DNA of 64,000 bases from Bacteroidota bacterium (lineage in GTDB: Bacteria; Bacteroidota; Bacteroidia; AKYH767-A; OLB10), in assembly GCA_016721435.1 (NCBI GenBank), contig JADKIC010000024.1:11257-75256 (forward strand). Direction: 5' to 3'. Position 1 is the stretch's first letter. Each line of letters begins with the position of its first letter. This document shows positions 57,707 through 64,000 of this stretch, piece by piece. Below the pieces are notes generated by a model. That model did not search any database. It was not told the origin of the DNA and saw only the letters and a list, made by a program, of their open reading frames with translations. The translations under genes and the position numbers were made by a program.

Positions 57707-59023
57707 ATGAAAAGTAGCCTTAGAAGTCAACTCAGGAACACACAAAAAATTAAGTTTCTTTATTTTGCCGGAGCGATGGCAGCAGGAATCGCCATTATAG
57801 CCACAGCTATTTATATGTCGCTGCCTAACAAGAGTGTTGCAGGGAACTCTTTTTATTATCCCAGTTTCAGTTTTCACAATCCGGTTTTAATAAGCGGCTC
57901 GGCAGGAAACGTGAATGCCGTTTATAAATTTTCCAATGTAGGTACCGGTATCGATGCCCATATTAAAATTATTAGCTTATATAATGGTGCGACGCTAAAC
58001 AATATGGATCATTTTACGGCGGGCTACTATGATGCCTGGCAACCTTTTGTCAATTCTCCGGGAAATAAAAGTTCCTGGATCAACTGGAGAATTACATTTA
58101 AAAAGGCAGGAACGAATACGGACACTGTCCTCACACGGTTGGCAGCCACCGCCATTGATGTGGATGGAGATGGGAGTGCATTGAAAGAAATTATTGGAGC
58201 ACATCCCGTTTCTACTTATTCCGCACTTGCCGGAGCGCAGGTCACAGTTTCATTTGGTCGAGATTCCTGCATGGCCATCAGTTCATTTTCAAATGTTGCC
58301 AATATTGATACCAATATTACGCAGGCGATGTTTATGAAAATTTTTAATAATGTTAGCACCATTAACTACAGAACAGGTGCCGCGTCCTATTCATCCGGTA
58401 CACAAGTACGACAAAATAGTATTTACTTCCGGTATTTCGATATGATGCCATCGCCTTTGCCGATTGAATTAGCGTCATGGAAAGCGGAAATACTGAATAA
58501 CCGTCAGGTACGATTAGTATGGAGTACTTCATCTGAAAAGAACAATGATTTTTTTATTATAGAGCGGTCAGCGGATGGAGAGAACTTTATAGAAGCCGGA
58601 CGCGTGAAAGGCGCAGGGAACAGCAATGACATGAAGTACTATTCATGTATAGATAAGGAGCCCTTTTCCGGAGTCAGCTACTACCGGTTGAAACAAACGG
58701 ATTATGACGGGACAACCGCTTCCTTTAAACCTCTAGCAGTAGATTTAACCCGATTGGCTTTAGCTGCAGCAACAGCTCAAATATCTCCGAATCCATTCAC
58801 AAATTATTTTAAACTAAATTTTAATTCCGATATAGACCAGAGCGGAGAAATGATTTTAACAACCATGAATGGCCAGGTACTCTACTCGCAAGAAGTAGAA
58901 CTTCAAACCGGAAGGAATGAGCTTTCCTATGCCAACGCAGAGAGACTTCAGCCCGGAATTTATTTTGTGAAAGTATTTTCCGGAAAGAAGTTGCTCGTAT
59001 CCCAGAAGGTGGTGAAGGAGTAG
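57707..59023 (+). CDS. T9SS cargo protein with unknown N-terminal domain
   Basis: A 438-residue protein. A basic N-terminus (KSSLRSQLRNTQKIK) precedes a hydrophobic signal (FLYFAGAMAAGIAIIATAIYMSL). The region to about residue 250 is strand-rich and unrecognised (DVDGDGSALKEIIGAHPVSTY). Then comes the common Bacteroidota module PLPIELASWKAEILNNRQVR ... NNDFFIIERSADGENF ... SYYRLKQTDYDGTT, and the type A sorting domain ISPNPFTNYFKLNFN ... MILTTMNGQVLYSQEVEL ... GIYFVKVFSGKKLLVSQKVVKE. The frame is intact. The role is extracellular, otherwise unknown. Confidence 0.88.
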   Translation: MKSSLRSQLRNTQKIKFLYFAGAMAAGIAIIATAIYMSLPNKSVAGNSFYYPSFSFHNPVLISGSAGNVNAVYKFSNVGTGIDAHIKIISLYNGATLNNMDHFTAGYYDAWQPFVNSPGNKSSWINWRITFKKAGTNTDTVLTRLAATAIDVDGDGSALKEIIGAHPVSTYSALAGAQVTVSFGRDSCMAISSFSNVANIDTNITQAMFMKIFNNVSTINYRTGAASYSSGTQVRQNSIYFRYFDMMPSPLPIELASWKAEILNNRQVRLVWSTSSEKNNDFFIIERSADGENFIEAGRVKGAGNSNDMKYYSCIDKEPFSGVSYYRLKQTDYDGTTASFKPLAVDLTRLALAAATAQISPNPFTNYFKLNFNSDIDQSGEMILTTMNGQVLYSQEVELQTGRNELSYANAERLQPGIYFVKVFSGKKLLVSQKVVKE

Positions 59024-59048
59024 TCACATCGTAAAGACCTTACACATC

Positions 59049-59076
59049 GTAGTGACAGGTCGCGACCTGTCACTAC
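59049..59076. repeat. 28-bp perfect copy of the GACAGGTCGCGACCTGTC palindrome
   Basis: It lies 26 bp after the stop of the preceding T9SS gene. The arms extend the 18-bp core by GTAGT/ACTAC to a 28-bp perfect inverted repeat. It could serve as that gene's terminator. Confidence 0.95.
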
Positions 59077-59173
59077 AATACGACCTGCATCAAAAGCATC
59101 CGGCAGAATGAATGCGGATGGAAAAGCAACAGAAAACGATGTCGCCTAAAACGCTATTCACCTGCCGGTGTGC

Positions 59174-59250
59174 TGTAGTAGTGACAGGTCGCGACCTGTC
59201 TACTACAGCACGACCTGTCACTACAGCAAGACCTGTCACTACTACTACCA
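59174..59250. repeat. Palindrome copy with two extra half-repeats
   Basis: A full GACAGGTCGCGACCTGTC copy (core near 59183-59200) is followed by two tandem half units of the form ACAGCAnGACCTGTCACTAC. A short plus-strand frame through it (59112-59306) is repeat-derived and not a gene. It lies upstream of the WYL regulator. Confidence 0.9.
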
Positions 59251-59342
59251 TACAAATTCCCGAAATTATTTTGACAATTCGGGTCAATGATTTGGTGGAT
59301 GGCTGACTTTGACCTAACTTGTCGTAGTTTTTATAAAACGAT

Positions 59343-60245
59343 ATGTATAACCAGCATAAGATCCTGCGTGTTTTACAACTGATAAGTTTGCTGAAAGCAA
59401 CGCCGGCTAAATCCATCCGTCATCTTTCAGAAGTGCTCAACAGCACCGAACGTACCATTTACCGCTATGTGGATCTCCTCGAAGAACTGGGCTTTCAGAT
59501 CAGCCGTACCGGAGTAAATCATCTTTATATTGACCGAACAGATGCATCCGGGGAAATGTCGTTCTCTGCTGAGGAAAGTAATCTTCTCCGTCAATTGCTG
59601 CTTACCACAGGGAAGAAGAGCAAGCTCCGGGATAGCATCCTTCGTAAACTGGCTGTTCACTCCGAAGAACACCTCCACGCCGACCATCTGCTGAAAGCGC
59701 ATCTGAGCAAAATCATCGAGCAACTTTCTACAGCTATTCAGGCAGGAAAGCAAGTAACATTGAAAAAATATCATAGCGTGAACTCGAATATCATCAGCGA
59801 TCGCCTCGTGGAACCCATCTGCTTTACCGACAATTACCAGAGTCTTGCAGCCTACGAAATAAAAACCGGGAAAAACAAGTATTTTAATATTGAAAGGATT
59901 TCAGCAATTGCTATTACAAATCGCTCTTTTGCGCATACCGTGAAACATAAATTCGCCAAACCCGATGTCTTTGGATTTTCTTTGGCCGATGAACAGTACA
60001 AAGTGGATGTCCTGATGTCGATGCGGGTGTCGGTGTTGCTGAAGGAAGAATACCCGATGACGGCTTCCTTGATTCGGCGCGAAGGGAAGACGGACCGCTA
60101 CCATTTTAAGGCTACCGTGAACGATTTAAAGCCCGTTAGCCGCTTTGTGCTTGGCTTTCCGGAAGAGATTACGGTGCTCGGCTCCGCAGCGTTCAAAAGG
60201 TATTTGGAGGAATGTGTGGGACGACTGATCAAAAACAGAGGGTAA
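59343..60245 (+). CDS. WYL-domain transcriptional regulator
   Basis: A 300-residue regulator of the YafY/DeoR-like WYL group. The N-terminal helix-turn-helix is KILRVLQLISLLKATPAKSI followed by RHLSEVLNSTERTIYRYVDL. The central WYL region contains QVTLKKYHSVNSNIISDRLV and EPICFTDNYQSLAAYEIKTG, followed by NIERISAIAITNRSF. The C-terminal extension ends EEITVLGSAAFKRYLEECVG. WYL proteins sense small ligands or nucleic acid and control many kinds of loci, including defence islands; no such genes are next to it here. It is bracketed by palindrome copies at 59.05-59.25 and 60.35 kb. Confidence 0.88.
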   Translation: MYNQHKILRVLQLISLLKATPAKSIRHLSEVLNSTERTIYRYVDLLEELGFQISRTGVNHLYIDRTDASGEMSFSAEESNLLRQLLLTTGKKSKLRDSILRKLAVHSEEHLHADHLLKAHLSKIIEQLSTAIQAGKQVTLKKYHSVNSNIISDRLVEPICFTDNYQSLAAYEIKTGKNKYFNIERISAIAITNRSFAHTVKHKFAKPDVFGFSLADEQYKVDVLMSMRVSVLLKEEYPMTASLIRREGKTDRYHFKATVNDLKPVSRFVLGFPEEITVLGSAAFKRYLEECVGRLIKNRG

Positions 60246-60332
60246 ATGCAGGTTATCCCTGAAAATCGTTTCCGGATAATAGGTAGTGATAGGTCACGAC
60301 CAATATCTACAGCTATTTTCCCCAAAAGTTTG

Positions 60333-60340
60333 TACATTTG
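60333..60340 (+). promoter_or_regulatory. TACATTTG -7 box upstream of the GEVED protein gene
   Basis: TACATTTG is an exact TAnnTTTG match 64 bp upstream of the ATG at 60405. The 60351-60372 palindrome would lie in the transcribed leader a few bases past the start site. No clear TTG element is seen. Confidence 0.45.
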
Positions 60341-60350
60341 GTAGGGCGCA

Positions 60351-60372
60351 GTGACAGGTCGCGACCTGTCAC
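60351..60372. repeat. Palindrome copy in the leader of the GEVED gene
   Basis: A perfect 22-bp copy (GTG-arm/CAC-arm around the 18-bp core). A degenerate copy (GATAGGTCACGACC) lies at about 60288. The open frame that starts inside it (GTG at 60351) is extended upstream artificially; the real start is at 60405. Confidence 0.93.
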
Positions 60373-60404
60373 TACTACAGTCACACACTCCAAATCAAAT
60401 ATAC

Positions 60405-63400
60405 ATGAAGAAGTACATCTACTTTATTTTACTCTGGGTTATCGCGGCGAGTTCCGGTTTCGCTCAGATGGTACAGCAAAATGAATCATTCGAAAGCGCT
60501 ACACCGGGAGCACCGGCCATCTTCCCTTCGCCGGGATGGAGGCAGATAAGGTTTCCCTCAACAGTAAGCGCTTCATTCTTAGTTCAACCGGTCGCAACAG
60601 CAACAAATCCTTCTTGTGGAGCTTCTCCCGGAGGAGGATTTAATGTGATGACGTTTACCTCTTTTTCAGGATTTAATAATGATACGTCGCTGATCATCAC
60701 CAAACCTTTTGATTTCAGCAATAACGGTGGCGTCAATCCGCAGTTTAGTTTTTACATGTACCGTGACAATGGTTTTGGCGCTCAGGATGATCATATCAGA
60801 GTGTACGTGAACACTTCGCCAACCCTTTCAGGGGCTACTTTGCTGAGCAATACGGCGAGCACTAATCAGATTTTCAGGAGGAATACAGGTGTACCCGCAG
60901 CCACAGCCAATACCTGGAACCAGTACACCTATGATCTTCCGGCTGCTTCGTATACCCAGAAACGTTATTACTTTATGATTTTGGGCGTATGCAAGGATGG
61001 AAATAATATTTACCTCGATCAGGTCCGGACGAATACTTATCCTTCTGCTACCAATGCCGCTGACGTAAACTTTGATCTCTTCACCCAGAACCCGGGCGCT
61101 CTCGGACAAGGTACCCGCAATCAGATGATCGTGGGTATACGCTGTGTCATTGCCGGAAACAGTGGCTGCGGTGTAGTGAATGGCGCGCTATCTACCGCCC
61201 TGAAGCTTGATTCTCTCCTGCTCAATACAAACGGAACCACCAATCTGGCGGATATAGATGACGCTAAAATTTTCTATACCGGCGGAAGTGTGGTGTTCGA
61301 TACCAATTATGTATCTCCTTACCCCGCAACAGCAGGAATGGATGATTATCCGGCACGCAGGTTCGGACAGATCATTGCAGTACCCGGAACGAATCTGGAT
61401 TTTGTGAATGGTGCCGTTTCATGTTCCTACCTCGAATACGATACTACTTATTTCTGGCTGGCTGTGGATATAAAGAATACAGCCACCAGCGTAAATCTAG
61501 TGGATGCTGAACTGAGAAGCGCAGCGGTAGGCGGTACAGCAGGTGTATGCCCTTCTCCGGGAGGAACCGCTACGAATGTCATTCCCTCTGCAAACGGTTT
61601 TTCAATTGCGGGAGCACCTATGATTGACTTAGCGTATTGTATCGGAACTTATTCTACAGGAACATCCGGCCTATGGAACACGTATCAGAATAATGATTAT
61701 ATTCAATCTGTCATTTTAAATGGTGTTGCACCTACTGTCATCAATACGAATGCCGGGGCTTCAAATAATAATTTTGGAATCCCTACTACCGTACCCTGTT
61801 ATCCCAACTGTGACTTTACAGCACATCCACCCGATTATGAATTGTGGGCACCGATAGCAGGACGTACAGCATCACTAACACAGGGAATAGGGTATTCAGT
61901 CACCGTTCAGGCCGGCACCTGGGCCACCGCGAATAATATTGCCGTCTTCATCGACTACAATCGTGATGGTGATTTTAGTGACGTAGGAGAGAAACTAGGA
62001 CAGGTCAGTTTAAATGCCAATCAAAGTCAGGCCATCGCTTTTGCTGTACCTACAACCGGTTATGCAGGTATTACACGAATGCGTGTGCGTGAAGTATGGG
62101 CCGTGAGTAATATTGATCCCTGCGTGCAATATGGCAATGGAGAAATAGAAGATTTTTATGTGACGATAGCTCCCTCCTGTCCTGCCGGTTATAAACTCTG
62201 GCTGGGCAATACAGATGACTGGAACGATGCATCCAACTGGTGTGGAGGTGTACCTGCAATTACGGATGATGCCGTGATAAATGCAGCTCTCATTTTTCCG
62301 CCTTCAGGAAGTCATACCCGTCCTTATTTTACGCCAACTGTTAAATCAACCACCATCGCGAATTGTAATAATCCAACGGTGTCGGCTATGGATACCTTGC
62401 TGATCAATGCCCCTGCTTCTACATTAACGTCGCTCAAAGTGAGAAAAGATCTGACCAATAACGGAAGGATTCAGGTGATCAGCTCCTACAGTAGTAATGT
62501 TACTTTCGGAAACGGGACACTTGCGAATAATATATATACTCCATTTAAATCACAGAGTACAGATGCACGAACCCAAATTATTTATTCTGCACCGGAACTT
62601 TTGCAGAGCGGAATGATCAGCGGAGATCGTATATCAGGTTTGCAGTTTAATATCGCAGCGAAAAACAGTACTGCCGCTTTTAGTGGTTTCACGGTGAGTT
62701 ATGCGCTGGTGCCCTTTAATCAGCATAGCAGTACACGCCCTATAGTGGCGCAATGACAACCGTTTACGGACCCATGGCCTATACCACCCTCTCAGGGCAC
62801 TAACGTTATCGCCTTAACGACACCCATTATCTGGGATGGTAACAGTAATCTGCTAATCCAATATTGCTTCAATAATGCGGCGAATATCAGGTCCAGCGGA
62901 TGATCGCATCAACATTACACAAACAACAGGTTTAAAATCTACGTTGATTTTATCCTCCACGACCAATGCATCACCGGGCTGCGCACTGCAACCGGGAGCC
63001 GGTGTAACAGACAACTTCTTTACAGGATTGAATTCCTATCGGCCCAATTTCACCTTCCTTTACGACCGTACCTATGCAAAAGCATTATTAAGCGTGCAGG
63101 AAGACTGGATCAACAACGGGACTTTTGTTCCCGGCTACAGCAGGGTGTTGTTGGACAGTACACGGACGCAAACCATCGCCGGTACTTCGGTAACGACATT
63201 CAATGAACTGCAGATAAACAAGGGCGCTGCTGCACAAACGGTTACTTTACAAAAAAGATGATCATCGATTCATCTCTTGATTCTCACGCAGGGAGCTTTG
63301 CTGATGAACGGGAAGTCATCAGGATGAACAATGGTCATCCTTCTGCAGGAAGTGTACTTGCCCCAACAGGTCCTTTACGAGCACCAATGGTTTTCTGATT

Positions 63401-64000
63401 AGTGAAAATGCAGCCTTACTTGTCATCTGGAAAAATGCAAATAATAACGGCTTTCGTCTTGTTCCTTTGGAAGCGAAGCCATCGCAACACCGGTCTATAT
63501 TCCTTTCTCCTGTAATTTGAAAGGTGGTGCGATCGGGGATTTGAGTATTTCGACTTACAAAGCGGTCGGTAATTTACCCTGGCCGCTAACGGTAACACAT
63601 TTCAATCCGGCCACAGGTCCGGGGAATAATGCGGCAGCAGCAGTAGATCGCTTTTGGGTACTGAGTAAAACAGGTGTAACAGCAATAGCAGATATTACTT
63701 TTCGCTTTACTCCCGCAGAGCGTCCGGTGGGGATGTCCGTTATTGATCCTGGACGTGCTCAACCATGGAGAAACGGAACAGTAAGTAATTCATGGATGCG
63801 CCTGGTGAGTCCATACACCTCACAAACCTATACACAGAATTATGGACAGATAGGTGGACCTTCCGATTCGGTGAGAGTGATCAACTGGGATTGGCCCACC
63901 CTACCGCTTGGACAAGCACCTTATTTTGAGCCTGCGGGACCAATCGGTAACAGTAACCCCTGGACGATAACCATCAACGGTACCCCCTGCGGAGACGGGC
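60405..64000 (+). CDS. Large GEVED-domain secreted protein, multiple frameshifts, 3' partial
   Basis: The start is at 60405 (MKKYIYFILLWVIAASSGFAQ, signal peptide). A MAM/lectin-like N-terminal domain comes first (ESFESATPGAPAIFPSPGWR to about residue 200). A second unrecognised domain follows, then a GEVED domain near residues 480-585 (AVFIDYNRDGDFSDVGEKLG; EVWAVSNIDPCVQYGNGEIE) and further repeats (WLGNTDDWNDASNWCGG). The first frame stops at 62756, but the same protein continues in other frames (MTTVYGPMAYTT; 62875-63261; then to the window end with WPLTVTHFNPATGPGNNAAA and TFRFTPAERPVGMSVIDPGR). At least four indels lie between 62740 and 63400. It is presumably a T9SS surface protein; its C-terminus is outside the window. 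Confidence 0.8.

Noticed and set aside
59112..59306. 64-residue plus-strand ORF before the WYL gene
   Set aside because: Its sequence is a translation of the palindrome copies (TARPVTTARPVTTTT).
59343..60245. Anti-phage defence island marked by the WYL regulator
   Set aside because: The neighbours are T9SS cargo genes and repeats; no nuclease, helicase, cyclase-effector or reverse transcriptase gene is beside it.
1..64000. rRNA, tRNA, prophage or insertion sequence
   Set aside because: No cloverleaf, rRNA core sequence, integrase, transposase or phage structural gene could be found on either strand.

Overview
The window is 64 kb of chromosome from a member of the Bacteroidota. The evidence is several secreted proteins with C-terminal type IX secretion (T9SS) sorting domains, a TonB-dependent receptor with an N-terminal carboxypeptidase-regulatory-like domain, TAnnTTTG-type promoter elements, and typical Bacteroidota families (DUF4175, DUF4386, GloVer repeats, YwqK/MORN repeats, a Thermus-type isocitrate dehydrogenase with a GlnRS/GluRS pair). 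Order or genus cannot be fixed from the sequence alone. I see no rRNA, tRNA, CRISPR array, prophage or insertion sequence.

Layout. From 882 to 38846 every gene but one (a cytochrome c at 35231) is on the minus strand: a TonB-dependent receptor; a YceI-like/icd/CutA-like operon; a reductase and a DUF4386/CPBP-protease pair; an outer-membrane barrel and a LytTR two-component pair; a thioredoxin-reductase-like protein with an AraC regulator; a hydrolase; two adjacent class III adenylate cyclases (one with a propeller/Y_Y_Y sensor, one with TPRs); small secreted proteins; glnS and gltX; a MazG-like protein; a T9SS cargo/beta-helix pair; a GreA-like protein; a damaged propeller protein; tspO; a 3-methyladenine glycosylase; a YwqK protein and nadA. 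From 39619 onward all genes but one (40494-42998) are on the plus strand: an RNA-methyltransferase-like gene, DUF4175, a DUF559 endonuclease, an RsbW-like kinase, ybeY, mnmG, a zinc-ribbon methyltransferase, a GNAT enzyme, several T9SS cargo proteins including a GH18 chitinase-like enzyme, a membrane protein/decaheme cytochrome c pair, and a WYL regulator.

The most interesting structural signal is at 38.9-39.4 kb, where transcription switches to divergent. The spot is AT-rich and carries DnaA-box-like 9-mers and a thrice-repeated GATATGAACA. About 9.5 kb to the right, two identical parS-like 14-mers flank mnmG, and a 0.6 kb non-coding stretch after mnmG holds phased ACCGTTAGAAAAGTGT repeats. 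Together these suggest an origin/centromere region of the chromosome.

Two families of intergenic palindromes are present. One has the core GACAGGTCGCGACCTGTC and abuts or overlaps stop codons. The other is a CCCCCTCTTCGAGGGGG hairpin family that brackets the DUF559 endonuclease gene.

A caution for every reader: at least 20 genes or gene pairs are broken by single- or few-base indels, mostly in homopolymers, including the normally essential glnS. This looks like uncorrected sequencing or assembly error rather than mass pseudogenisation. I therefore annotate such genes as one CDS across the indel and say where it lies.
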